Shown in pieces: positions 1 through 11,925 of a DNA stretch of 64,000 nucleotides. The notes under the pieces are model-generated. The model saw only the letters and a program-made list of their open reading frames with translations, searched no databases and was not told the origin of the DNA. Source of the DNA: Periconia sp. R9002 (taxonomy: Eukaryota > Ascomycota > Dothideomycetes > Pleosporales > Periconiaceae). Positions within the stretch are counted from its first letter, which is position 1, and every line of letters starts with the position of its first letter. The translations under genes were made by a program, and so were the position numbers. The stretch spans positions 248,001 through 312,000 of the forward strand of contig JAMAHW010000021.1 in the NCBI GenBank assembly GCA_023627715.1, in the 5' to 3' direction.

Positions 1-2220
1 CAGGCGTGGTAACGAATAGGGTTGTAGTGTAGCTTGAGACGGGCAATGCTGTGGTAACGAAAACCGTTGAAGCCGCCAACGTTTGCACAGGGCCAGGCGT
101 AGTTATAAAGACCGTTGAAGCAGGCAACGTCTGCACAGGACCAGGCGTAGTAATGAATTGGGTCGCAGTGTACAACGATCTAGAACTTGCGGGTATCAAA
201 TCAGCGCAACTCAAGCAATAGTAATATAGTAGGTGACAAAGGTCTCAAATCGCCACGCCACGTGGTGTCTTGATAATACTTTATATATGGGAAAACGTAC
301 CCTGGTAGAGCTGTGGTAATGAAGACTGTTGAAGCTGGCAATGTTTGAACGGCACCAGGGGTAGTAATAGTAAATGTGGATACAGAGACTGAAACCGAGA
401 TCGAGACCGCCTATAGATTATTTACTTAGCTCGCAGAACATGTGAAAATAAAAGGGGGATACACACCGCGCTTAGCGTTTGGGTCAGGGTGACCACACTC
501 ACGACAGGGCTCGCAGAAACAATCGAGGTAATCTGAGATGGTTAGGCCGGGAGCAAAAAAGAATCAAAGAAGACATACCACACTAGCACTTTGCGTCTGG
601 GTCAATGTAACGAGGCTGACAATAGGACTCGCTGGAACGCTCTGTGTAATTGTAATTGCACCTTGCGTGATCGTAACTGGACTGGCACTTTGTGTCTGTG
701 TTAAGGTCACGAGGCTAATAACAGGGCTTGCTGATAGGGTTGTAGTAATCTAGGATGGTTAGAGGGTGAAATCAAACTCTTCATCAGGAACATACCAAAC
801 CCGTTTGCGTGATCGTAACTGGACTAGGATTTTGTGTGATCGTAACTGGGCTGGCCGACAGAGTTGTAGTAATCTAGGACTATTAGAAGACGAAAAAAAA
901 ATCAACGACCGGAAACATACCAAGCCAGCACTCTGCGTGATCGTAACCACAGCAGCACTCTGTGTGATTGTAACCACACCAGCCATCTGCGTGACTGTAA
1001 CAAGACCGACATTCTGCGTGATCGTAACTGGACTGGCACTCTGTGTCTGGGTCAAAGTAACAATGCTCAAGATCGGGCTTGCCGAAAGGATGGAGGTGAT
1101 CTAGAATAGTTAGACGCGAAAACAAGCAGAATTTGGCACGCAACATACCACATTCGCGCTTTGGGTGACTGTGACCACACTTCCACTGACAGCGGGACAA
1201 GAAGAGCCGGCCGTGCTGGACGGTTGTGAAGACGATACAGTGATTGTAGAAAGCGTGGTTGGAACGGAAGATGATGTCGGTGCGGAGGTTATCCCTGGAT
1301 TTCTGAGTATCAAAATATTAAAACAAAAAGGGTCGATTGGACTTACCTGAATCCGAGCCGCTTGAAGAAGTAGAAATATATATAGATGAAGAGCCGGAAG
1401 TTGAGCTGAGAAGGATTGTTGAAGGGCTAGGTGCCGCCGACGATACCGAACTGCTGATGGCCGAAGACAAAGATGTACTATCTGACAGAAACGAAATACT
1501 CACAGTACTAGAAGACGCCGACGATGTCGTACGTGTCGTCAATGTTGAAGAAAACACCGAAGAGGAGCTCGAAGAGCTTGAAGCTGACGATGACAGCGCG
1601 CTGGAACTTGGCGATATTGACGAGCTGGAGGACACTCCGCTGGAGCTCGTGCTCGACGGCAGTACAGAGCTGCTAGAGGATACCACGATCGAGCTCGAAG
1701 AAGACGATGGTAGTGCAGAGCTACTGGACGAGATTAAGCTCGAGCTAGAACTTGATGCAAGTGCAGAGCTACTAGATGAGATCACACTCGAACTTGAACT
1801 CGATGGCAGCGCAGAGCTACTAGAGGATATCGCGCTCGAACTAGAAGAAGTCGACAACACTGCAGAAGAGCTGCTCGAAGATATTACGCTCGAACTGGAA
1901 GAAGTCGATAGTATTGCAGACGAGCTGCTCGAGGGTATCGCGCTAGAGCTTGACGTAGATGACAGTGCAGAGCTGCTGGAGGATATCGTGCTCGAACTAG
2001 AAGACGTCGACAACAATGCAGAAGAGCTGCTCGAGGATACTACGCTTGAACTAGAAGAGGTAGATAGCAGTGCTGAAGAGCTGCTTGACGAAACAATCAA
2101 TTGTGATGAGCTCGATGATGATGCTGGCAATGCAGAAGTTGAACTGCCCGAATCGGAAGAAGTTGAGCTGCCTGTATCGGTTCCCAGCGAGATGCCAAGA
2201 GATGCCAGTATTGTCTGTCT
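1..2220 (-). CDS. Modular Ser-rich / VTxTQ-repeat surface protein, partial
   Basis: Unrecognised gene, probably a cell-wall or surface mucin-like protein; its 3' end lies beyond the left edge. I read exons 2220-1347, 1294-1149, 1100-921, 873-796, 749-579, 532-467, 410-301 and 179-1. The reading frame stays open through every junction. The first exon is almost pure Ser with repeats such as SSSSSALLSTSSSSS. The next exons carry VTVTQSA/VTITQSA units, several starting ITTTLSASP. The last two carry TTPGPVQTLPASTVF units. The introns start GTATGT, GTAAGT or GTGTGT and end CTAG, TCAG or ATAG. The intron at 180-300 is an introner-like element. The 5' end is unresolved: an acceptor (CTAAC..TCAG) lies just before 2220, so at least one upstream exon exists. 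A signal-peptide-like ORF starting at 2985 (MLSILLALIFAAQ) is a candidate, but I could not connect it. The Ser/Thr density fits O-glycosylation (inference). Confidence 0.7.
180..300 (-). mobile_element. Introner-like element copy A (is an intron)
   Basis: A 121-bp member of the dispersed family described in the findings. On the minus strand it starts GTACGT and ends TTCTAG. It splits the surface-protein gene in phase 2 (GG|A), and the exons on both sides carry the same TTPGPVQTL repeat in frame. It contains the family core CACCACGTGG and a degraded inverted-repeat pair near its ends. Confidence 0.8.
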
Positions 2221-3101
2221 CTGAGTTAGAAAATCACCAGTGAGCAAAAAGCCTGTGTGCTGTGCTTGAGAACAAAAGAAATTGAAATGAAATTGTCGAG
2301 TATCAGCAGTTCGTATCAATCGTGCGAAAGATGGAACTGAGAGACATAGACAGTTGTAATATAGAAGGAATGGGACGGAAGAGCGTACCCAGGCTTTGTA
2401 TTGATAATATCGAAAAATAGACGCGTTTGGCGCGCCAAATGCAACTTGCCACATTCTTAGTGAAGATTGCATTATCTTGGAGACTTGGAATGCGTCCTAT
2501 TTTGATCACAGGGATGCCAGCTGTGGGTATCTCACGGACAAATTCTGGGAATTCGCGACTTGACGAGTTTGAGGTGCTCCTTGCGTGGTTAGGATCTTTG
2601 AAGGCTACTACTTTTTAACAAGAGTAGAGAACAAAGGCGGCTGTAGAGTAGTGCTGTCGAATATAAAGCATTTGGGTGATGATACAAGAGAGGAGCTTAT
2701 TTGGATTCATACGCAATCAGGTTTGGACCACATTGATCTGAATGCAACGAGAACGCGAAGTCTCGTGTCAGATGATGCACGATAACTCAACCACCAGATC
2801 ACCTCGAAATTCAAATTCATAGTAACGCGAGCAGATAATCTTATCAAAACCACGGTGTCGCTTGGTCTGGTTCGAAATCCTTCAATAGTGAGTTTCGAAA
2901 TAATAATAGCCCCGGCATCCAAAATAACGCGCTCCCCCCTTCCATGCTGCGCGGCAAAGATTAATGCTAGGAGAATTGAAAGCATTGCAATGAAAACAAA
3001 TGACTGAAGACCACGCGAGACTCCACTCTGAAATGAATCCTTCATCCTTAAACATATCTGTAGCTTGTGTCCCTCTGCTCACTTCCCAACCTTCCCTGTG
3101 C

Positions 3102-3560
3102 TTAGTATCTGCTTTTGGTCTTTGTTGCTGTGCATTTGCTAATTGTCTTGGTTGTAGGTTTGCCCTTCGCAGTGATGGTCTTGGTCTCCTTGACTCTGGA
3201 CGTGATTGTTTTTGTGGACTTGGAAGTTTTCTCAATATAACTTGTGCTGACGGAAGTGCTGGTTGCATAAATGGTCGTGTTAATTGTTTTGTTGACCGTC
3301 TTGTTGACAGTCGTTGTGACAGTGGTGGGCGTCTCGACACTAGAAGGGCATTCGCAGTCAGTTATGTATTCGGTGTAGGAAACGCTCGAAAGGGCCGTCT
3401 GCGTAATGACGGAGGTGATGTACGCGGGTTGGAACACTGTGCTGACAGAGTATGCAACGTTGGTGGAGACTAAGGTGCTGACGGACGTTTCAGTATATTT
3501 TTGAATAGATGTCTCCGTAGATATCTGAGTAACTGTCACGGTTGTCGTCGTTGGGTTCAT
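3102..3560 (-). CDS. Thr/Ser/Lys-rich repeat protein, hypothetical
   Basis: A 152-residue ORF starting MNPTTTTVTVTQ. It is very rich in Thr and Ser, with VTVTQ, TTVNKTVNKT and TKTITSRVKETKTITAK stretches, and contains a single CEC motif in the middle. It resembles the VTxTQ modules of the gene to its left and lies on the same strand, so it may be a relative or an upstream portion of that gene. A possible acceptor (TAATTCCAACAG) lies about 40 bases before the ATG with open frame after it, so an earlier exon carrying a signal peptide may exist; I could not find its donor. No hydrophobic N-terminus is visible in the ORF as given. Function unknown. Confidence 0.4.
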   Translation of the reverse strand: MNPTTTTVTVTQISTETSIQKYTETSVSTLVSTNVAYSVSTVFQPAYITSVITQTALSSVSYTEYITDCECPSSVETPTTVTTTVNKTVNKTINTTIYATSTSVSTSYIEKTSKSTKTITSRVKETKTITAKGKPTTKTISKCTATKTKSRY

Positions 3561-6500
3561 AGAGCTGCTGGCTTCATCATCGCTGCCGTCGTCGTAGGTC
3601 TGTTGGAATTAGCGTACAATACCATAACGGAATATTTCTGTGTGCTGTGCAAGTGCAGAGAAAGATTGAAGATTCATAGAGACGATTCTTCTTCTAGCTT
3701 TAAGTCATGGCCAACTTATGAAAGCAAAGAACAGAAAAGTCCAGATGATAGACGATTAAAAACATGGTGGCATGAGTTCTACCCCGCTCATTTTCTCCCC
3801 TTAAAAGAAACAATAATCAATACACAGTATGCATTCTTCTAAGAGAACGCGATGGAATGCAACGTGCTCCCTTACGTGCGGCTAGATTTCAAAGGCGATG
3901 TTTTGATGGAACATTGAGGAATGTGCCAAGAACTCCAGCAGAGGCAGGAACCTGGAAGTCTACCAACGCGGTGTTTCTACTATGAAAAGTTCTCCCCTTA
4001 GTATTCCAGGTTTATATAGATTTGGTGAGTTTTATATCTTTCGAGGTACAGTAAGGATGTGGTAGTTGCTTCCTTTTTTGAAAATTCAATTCATATCAAT
4101 GATAGATATTCTATCCAAATTCCCTGTCTGTATAATGAGACAGTATAGATATATTGGACCATTACTGTGTTGTCTCTCTTCTATTAATACCGTGGAAAAT
4201 AGATTGTCTCGCGATGACAAACTAAACTTCCAAAGATATAGTGGCAACCAAAAGAGCTCGTGAGTCTAACGAAAAGTCCGATTTGGTCACAGAAATTCTG
4301 GTACTGATCTGACGTACGAACGAGTAACCCAACAAGAAGTGAAAAGTATAAATAAATCAATGCAGAGTATTGATGAGTAACTTCATAATACTTTTGCCTA
4401 GATCACGGGGAAAACATCTCCATTCTGAACGTTTCACTTAGATGATCGTTTCTTTACTCTGCAAACCATGGAATATCATACTCATTGACGAAAAAACGAC
4501 AGAATCAAATGCCGTGACCCCAGGCCCAACAACTGCCTTGTGCGAAAAGACATCGCGTACTACAAAAATAGGAGTGCATGATGACAGCAGTCAGTTGACC
4601 GAGTGGCCGTTGCTTGACACACCACCGCCTTTCTTTCTTTGATTCATGATAGCCAGTAACATCGAGGATGACCGTAATTGCTTGCATGCAATGCTCCCAT
4701 CTACGATCGAAACGTCTAAAATGGAGCGCATATTTCGATGGTGTGCTCAGCTGCAGGAGAAGTTGAGATTAGTTCCTGGCGCCACTCTGCCATTATCGAG
4801 TGTCACCAAGGTGGCGCTTTTCAAGGCCCAGTAGGCTGCCTTCCACTCACTGTATATGGATGGAATTTGGTGATGCAGATTGCGGATGTCATAAATCGTC
4901 TACCTTCTAAGCTGTACGACCTCCATCTACTCTATGGATAATACCAAACAGCTGAATCAGATTATTCTGAATTCTACCCGATTCAACCAGTGGCTTGGAT
5001 ATGTTGCTAGTGTAGGGAGTACACCCCAAATTTTTTGCGAAACAAGATCGGTCATGCGGGTAGACATGGAAAATTCGTTGAGGTACTCTACTTACAACTT
5101 GGTTTCCGGAGGATAAACAGGGAAAAGGAGAGGGGCAATCGTCTTCGGGTCTTGATTTAGCTGAACTTGGAGAAATTACTTGTTTATGAATGGATGGACC
5201 ACGACTTACGACTACGCTATGCCGTTATCGTTATCGGCCATGCATATCTGTTCAGCCATCTTCGCTTCATGCAACTTGAGCCTCTACGGATATCGGCTAC
5301 AGGTTCCGGCCATTCTGATACTCCGCCTCTTTGCTTCCGGCTGGTGTGGTGCTCTGCTACGTAGCGACGAACAAGAGCCACATGCAGGTTTTGAAACGAC
5401 GTTGGAGACAAAATCCTTTTCACGTGAGCTAGAGGCGTACTAGTATACGCCGCCAGCCATAAGCCATTCACATGATGCAGATTAAGATTTCTTAACGTGT
5501 ATCATGATGCCACGCATCAAACTACCAGTCCTTTGGCTTTTTGTCTCGAATTATGACTTATATTTCGCCCCACTGGGCTGATGCGCAACGCACGCTGATG
5601 AGGCATTACTCAGGAAAAACCAATCCAATCAAGATGATTGTCATTTCTCATCGCTAACCCAAACATTACAATTCAGTTTATTTGTATTCTTAACTATATG
5701 TGATATAGTTACACTGGGCGCATCTTTTGATTCCGATTTTCTTGATCTGAATCTCGAGATCGTGGTGTTGACATGTCGAGGCAGACGTCATCTGAAGGAC
5801 AGTATGATTCTGGTCTCACCTGTTGATGAGGTATTGAAGGCGGGCACCTCCCCAAGGACATCATCTGGAATCTCTCGGCCAGACTGCTCTCCAACCGAAC
5901 ATGTGTTCCTGAAGCTATCCCATTAATGGTTGGTCGATCGTTCCTGCATCGGCTAATCCGTAGATGGATCTGCAATTGGCACAACCAAAATTCAATTGAT
6001 GACAATTCCGCTCAAGTTACATCAGCAGAGCGTTATGAGCACAAAATCATTCAACTTCTATTGAAGAAGCTTACCTGTAACCTTTCATGAGACACAGTCC
6101 AACAACTCCCCATTTCTCGTCAATTTCTGTGACTTGAACAAATGTAACGGAGTTTGCAAACATGATTCTGTGGCCGACAGTCTATGATCTAGGATTAATT
6201 GACAGGAAGAACTTCGGCGACACTCGAAAAGAAATTGGAGCGAGAGATCGACTCATTAGACAGGATGTTATCTACCACAGAAAGACCGAAGGGGTTTGGA
6301 ACCAGGAGATTTTCTGCCTGGCCAATTCTTCCAGTGCGTCTGAAGCCTTTGCGAGGGGATAGAACCGGTGAAGAAATAAAAATCTCAGGCCGAAACTACC
6401 GCGCCAATGCAGGTACGCTAGCTGCAGCTCGTGGGAAGCGCTTAGGGAGCATCGGTGGTTAGAGGTTTACCAGCAAGCATCTGATTCGCTCGACAGAATC

Positions 6501-7011
6501 CGGAACCCCAATACGCAAACTAGTTCCCATAGAGTTTATGGTCATGCTTCTGCTGCAACTCACCAGTTAGTGGAAATTTCAGGCGCTGCACCATGATTTC
6601 GTCCTAAGGGGCAATGTGGCTAGAAGTACAAGATGTAAGGGAGCCGCCTCGATGAACAATGGCGACATTTCTCACAGACGAAGATGAGGGTACCTTTGCG
6701 TGTGTTTCTTGGAATCTTCTGCTGCCTTTCGATTCTTGTCGACTCGGGTTCATGTACGGCAGTGGAAAGACCGCACAATCTCACTTTGGCTGATATGCCA
6801 CCGTGCGGGGTATGTACTCCTAGTGTATCCCAATGGCTCGCAAGATCTTTCAGTATTGACTGTAAATAGATTTCTTGCATTTTGAAACACAGAAACGAGA
6901 GTTCTTGTGCAATTAGAGATGTTCGTTGCCAGTGTCACGACAGGTTATACTCGCGCGCGTTAATACCATGCATCCTTGCAGAGTGCAAGATGAATGAGAT
7001 GATTGGTTAGT
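3561..7011. other. Long stretch without a recognisable gene
   Basis: Only short ORFs occur on both strands, none with recognisable domains or consistent splice-linked frames. Around 6200-6460 a reading frame with coiled-coil-like residues (LEKKLEREIDSLDRML) could be a relic of a regulator gene, but no start, zinc cluster or continuation was seen. No introner copy was found here. Confidence 0.5.
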
Positions 7012-9218
7012 ATGTTCTATCTACTCAAGATACTTGAAAGTAACCCCAAGGCAGAACTTGCTCAAGTAAAACAGCAGTTTTGCGGGCTCAAGACAGAGTC
7101 GAAAAGCCGCGAGACGATCCTTTATTGTACTATCGGCTACACCATTGCGATCATAACTGTCACCCTGAGAATATGGGCCAAGGTCATCACACGGTGCTTC
7201 ACGCTAGACGACTTAATCATCGTTGGAGTAATATTTCTAATGGCTTTACCACTAGGCTGTGTGATCAAGAGTAAGAATCACAATACACGTCGCAACGAGG
7301 GAATTTAACATCCGAATACAGTGTCCACAATCGGGTTCGGGGAGCATATCTGGAATATCTCCGATGGAAAGACATTTTCCCACATATTACATCTATGTAA
7401 GACTTCTTCCAAAACTACAATGATGAGCTCTAATCACTAACCTGTCACGTAGTTTGGGTTTCTGGGACTACCTACATCATCGTTTTGGGAGCAATCAAAG
7501 TTTCCCTTTGCCTGCTCTACATCAAAATCTTTCCCGGCCGGCAAAGGCGCGTCGTTACGTACACGATCATGGCGTTTATCATCGTCAGCGATGTAGTGCT
7601 ATACTTTGTTTGGCTATTCATCTGCAATCCGGTGCGGGGCTACTGGCACATAGACATTGGCGCCAAATGTCTCAGCATGAACGCAATCGCATTCGCGGTC
7701 TCAAGTTTCGCTATTGTCCAAGACATACTTTTGTTCGTGTGGCCACTGATTTGCGTCTGGAATCTCGACTTGTCGCCGCAGCGAAAGTTTGCTGTAGGTA
7801 TCATGATTACCATTGGCGCTTTGTACGTTCCCTTCCCTTGTTTTTCCAAACATTGTTTCCTAACTTCTACGTGCAGCGGCTGCATCACCACCATTCTCCG
7901 TCTCCACACACTGATGTCGTTCCGCACCACGCTCGACCCTACATGGGACTTTGTCTCAGTAACAAACTGGACGACTCTAGAACTTCTCTCAGGAATCTTC
8001 TGCGTCTCTTTACCAGCGATCCGTCTTCTCTTCTCACACTTTGTCTCCAAAGGAGTTTTCAGCTCCTTCACCTCCGCATTCCACCATTCCAAGCCCTCGT
8101 CGCGCAAAGCCAGCTTCACACGACGCCCCGAAAAGAGTACCGCATCCTGGTCCTACCATCCAACCAACAAGGGAGAATCGGCAATGGCTATGAGAACCGG
8201 CAGTCCCCGCTCGTACCAACCACGCGTATGGCCTCGAACCTCTCACATCCAGTCCTTCTCACGCAGCAGCCACCTCCGCCTTACAACCACCTCCCGCCAC
8301 GGCAATGCCAAAACAAACTCCCAAGTATACGACCTGAGCGGCATCAAGACGGAAACATTGCCTGTGCCGCCCAGCCCAGTTTCCATGACGCACAGCAGTC
8401 CGATCCTTGGAACCGTGTCTCCCATGTACAGTTCCTCGCCGGGGATCGAATTACAACCACCCATCTACGGCCACGAGTCCTCATCCTCACCACACTCATC
8501 CCTACGCCACCAGTCCTCCCAGCTAAACTCACCGCACACCTCATTACCATCAAAATACCAATACCAACAACCTCCGTCATCCCTTCTCTACCACCACCAC
8601 CAACAACAACCACTCCCCTCCTCCTCACCCCTCTACCACTTTCACCCGCACGACCATCCACACCACCCACACCCCCCATCCCCGCACTTCCTCCACCCCT
8701 CCTCACCCCTAACAGCCCTCCAACAACCCCTCCAACCACCCTACCACCTCCCCCCCTCCACCCCCCTCCCAAACCCACCTCACCCTCACCCCCACCACCA
8801 ACAACCAACCTTCACCTACCCAACCTACACCCCATCCCCGCCTCACTCTACCCATACTCCCTCCCTCACATCCCCCATCTCCCCGCTCCACCCACCACCC
8901 CTCCAACCCCGCCGCCCAACCACAAGCAGCATCGGCGCTCGCACGCCGCGCGTGTGTCGGAGTTGCGGGAGCGAGCAGTTGCTTGCGCTGCCGTCCATGT
9001 GTATTGAGCAGGGGGAGCATTTTTATGGCGGGTACGCGGAGGAGGGTGAGGAGGAGGAGGGTAGTGGGGTGTGTGAGCAGGTGTTTGAGCTTTCGGAACA
9101 TGGGGATGGGGCGAGGGAGGTGGAGAGGGCCCGGCGGTGGGAAGGCGGACGGGAGGAAGAGGTCGTTGTTGCGTTTTCTAGGGGTGGGGATCGGAGGTTT
9201 GGGGTTGTGATGGTTTAG
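7012..9218 (+). CDS. Pth11-like 7-TM rhodopsin-domain receptor
   Basis: Integral membrane protein of the large fungal rhodopsin-domain (Pth11-like GPCR) family, expected in the plasma membrane as a sensor of surface or nutrient cues. Exons 7012-7270, 7322-7396, 7453-7822 and 7877-9218 join in frame to 681 aa. The first helix follows ESKSRETILYCTIGY; LDDLIIVGVIF, the MSTIGFGEHIW loop, LGAIKVSLCLLYIKIFP and the CNPVRGYWHIDIGAKC extracellular loop with its paired Cys are family hallmarks. No N-terminal CFEM domain is seen. The 54-base last intron is a multiple of three without a stop and could be retained. The C-terminal half (from about residue 290) is a long cytosolic tail extremely rich in Ser, Pro and His, ending in an acidic Glu/Gly-rich segment. 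The start ATG at 7012 is tentative because an upstream exon is possible. Confidence 0.75.
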
Positions 9219-9540
9219 GGGGTGGTTGTTCTAGTGATATGGTGTTTTTGGAGTTTGATGGGTTGAATGTTCGGTTCGGACTCTTGAGGAGCGACCGAGA
9301 TTTTCTTTTGGGAAGGGTGTTGGGTGTATTGGGATGGTGGGAGGGAGGTGTTTTTTGTACTATACATATACATACATAAGTGGGCGTTCGTGTAATATCA
9401 CATATTCGTTTTATATCAATTTTCTGCTCCGAAAATAACCTTGGGTCTCGCTTTCTACGATATATATCCGACTACGCATAGTTTAAAAGTGAATACACAT
9501 AGACAGTACAAACAAGCGCGCATATATATTATCTCCAGTA
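9219..9540. other. Convergent 3' intergenic region
   Basis: A short gap between the receptor gene (+) and the monooxygenase gene (-), which converge here. It holds T- and AT-rich stretches with ATATATA runs suited to 3' end formation; nothing else was recognised. Confidence 0.5.
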
Positions 9541-11140
9541 TCAAACCTTCCCAACAGCAACTTCCACTTCCCGCAAAGCATCATACCCATAAAGCCAAGG
9601 CTGCACAACCGGACAAGTCCACCGACTCGGAAACGTCTCCCCCTCCTTCCCTCCCGCACCCTCCCTCCACGCCCTAAACACCTCATCCCTTTCCACCTGC
9701 TCCTTCCCATCCCTCAAATGAAAGTCCCTCCTCTGCTCAAACGTCATTCGCGCGACCCGTTCCCCCCTTTCCTTCCTCAATTGCTCAAAAACGGCGAGGA
9801 CGTTCTTTAAATCGGTATCCCCTTTGAAGTTTGGGTTGAGGGACGGGGAAAGAAGGGCGCCGAGGACGGCACCGTCTTCGATGGAGGAGTTTGCGCCTTG
9901 GGCGAGGTAGGGTAGCATTGGGTGGCAGGCGTCGCCGATGAGGACGAGGCGGGAGGAGGGGTGGGTCCAGGAGGGGAGGGGGGATCGGTGCATGAGTTTC
10001 CATTTTGAGACGGAGGAGACGTGGGTTAGGAGGGATGTTAGACTGGGAAGCAAACGCGGGAGGTTAGTGAATGAGAGAGCAAGGGGAATGAGCGAAGGAC
10101 AGAGAGGAACTTACACCTCATCCCAGCCATTAAATAATCCTCTCATTTCTTCAAGATCTCCTTCTACCTTGGCAACTCCTTCTTCGAGATCATCTGGTAC
10201 GAGGAGCACCAAGTTCAGCATTGTGCCTCCCCGCATACTATACGCGACCACGTGTGCATCAGGCCCGATCCAAAACCGCACGCCAGGTTGCTGAACCATA
10301 TTGCGTAGCTCAGTATTAGATTCAGGGATTTGATCGAGTTCCAGCACGATGCGGTAGGCAAGGTCCCCTGTAGGTAGGGGCGCGTCGTTGCGGTTGAGGA
10401 GGATGGAGCGGCATGTGGACCAGAGGCCGTCAGCAGCGACGATGAGGTCGGCTGTGAGGGTCTGCTTTGTTGTGAGTGTGATTTTCGGTTTTGAGAACGC
10501 CGTTGACGAGGTTCCGTTTTGTACGCCGTTCGAATTATTGGTCTTTTGGAGGCTCAAGTTGTTTTCGGGGAACTCAATCCCCACTACCCGGCTCCCCAGC
10601 ACGACATGTACACCTAGTTCCTCAGCGCGGTCCACGAGCGCTCGCTGCAAATCTACGCGGTGGCAATCGGCGAAGGGTGCATTGTCGTATTTACGGCGGC
10701 AGTTCTTGTCGAAATCGTCTTCGTGTGCGAGGACGGTGCCTTTGTAGTTGTATACTGTGCATGTGCGTGGTTCGCAGGGTCCATGGATGTTTTCGTAGAC
10801 GCCCCATTTTTGGAGGAGTCGAGTGGCGTTTGGTGTCAATTGGAGACCTGCACCGATCTGAGTGTAGAAAAGATGGTCATTAGTTCTCTCTAAGCTCTGT
10901 TGGGGTTTGCATATGAAGAATGGACGCGATGAACATGGGGTAAGAGGGGGCCAGGGGAAACGACCAACAGATGAAGACAATGCGTTAATCAACCAAGGAA
11001 AGGTTGGGAAGTATTACTTCAGCGAGTTCCTTTGCACTTTCTAGCACAGTGACGGAATGCCCTGATAGCGCGCACTGTATGGCAGCAGAAAGTCCTGATA
11101 GACCTGCACCGACGACAACTATTTCGAGTCTAGGTGCCAT
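9541..11140 (-). CDS. FAD-dependent monooxygenase (salicylate hydroxylase-like)
   Basis: Group A flavoprotein monooxygenase of the PHBH/salicylate-hydroxylase type, expected to use NAD(P)H and O2 to hydroxylate a small aromatic or polyketide-like substrate. Exons 11140-11018, 10857-10115 and 10042-9541 join in frame to 455 aa. The N-terminal Rossmann motif VVVGAGLSGLSAA lies at residues 8-20, followed by VTVLES and IGAGLQLTPNATRLL. The DG motif appears as LIVAADGLWS and the second FAD motif as LIGDACHPMLPYLAQGAN, with SIEDGAVLG after it. Length and motif order match the family. The C-terminus ends WTCPVVQPWLYGYDA, the usual region of these enzymes. I chose MAPRLEIVVV as the start; an in-frame ATG 11 codons upstream (11173) is the alternative. 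The substrate cannot be deduced, and no biosynthetic core enzyme lies nearby. Confidence 0.85.
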
Positions 11141-11925
11141 GGTAAGTATCGTAGGGAATCGTGCTACAGTCAACTCGATATTTATAGGAGTACCGGCAAT
11201 CTTGTATTAAACCGAACGATTCCGAGAGTCAAGTAAATGATTGTGGGTGAGCACAACGACATAGAAAGGATACCTCCCCACTCCACATATATTAACACTC
11301 CGGTATGTAGTACTTAGATCCAAGCGAATCGGCGAGTATTTGTATCATGGCCGGAGAAAGATTCTCGGAGAATGTCGAGTTGTACAAAGAAACAACAGCA
11401 CTCGCCATCCCACTTCGAATTCTGCGTCATCACCTTCCGAGGCATCCTCTTGAACCAGTCACGAGAGTGAGAGCTGCCGTCTTTTCTCGTCTCGGACGGA
11501 GTGTGGGGAAGCGGGGAAAAGCGCCACGGTTGCACGTTAGTATCACATGGAGCTTAGGTTGATGGCCCGAATAGGAAATCAGCTCAACCCTGCCCTGCGT
11601 CAGGTAAAGGTAAACACGACGGCATGTAAACAAACAACTGTTAGCGGGAAAACAAATGAATTCGACGTTAAAAAAACCCTAATAGGAAGCCAAGGCGAGT
11701 AAAATCAGTCCAAGCCGGGTGGCATAGATACAACGTGTATGGCAAAGCGCCCTGAACGCCATCTCTTCCAAAGTTATCCAGGCGACTCGAAAGATAGAGA
11801 ACTGAAGACAAATGATGAGGAAATCCAAACGCCGAAGAAAATTGAACCACTCCGCCCTAGAAAACCGTGCTCGATCATATATTCAGAAATATTGCATATT
11901 AGCGTTGCGTTGGTTGTGGAGAAGC
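11141..11925. other. Intergenic, promoter side of the monooxygenase
   Basis: Upstream region of the minus-strand monooxygenase and 3' flank of the SAP-like gene. Only short ORFs overlap on both strands, none convincing. No repeat or RNA gene recognised. Confidence 0.45.

Noticed and set aside
1337..2224. Plus-strand ORF of 295 codons rich in Glu, Leu and Asp
   Set aside because: It is the antisense of the Ser-rich repeat exon (AGC/TCT codons read backwards give GCT/AGA/GAG codons); the minus-strand reading has splice sites and continues in repeat exons.
6162..6462. Possible regulator fragment with coiled-coil residues
   Set aside because: No start, zinc cluster, splice continuation or conserved block; kept only as a remark in the intergenic entry.
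7454..9007. Overlapping Pro/His-rich plus-strand ORF of 517 codons
   Set aside because: A shadow of the receptor's low-complexity tail in another frame; the membrane helices and splice junctions are in the frame ending at 9218.
8344..9101. Minus-strand Gly/Val-rich ORFs
   Set aside because: Antisense of the C-rich Pro/His/Ser tail coding region; composition reflects the strand bias only.
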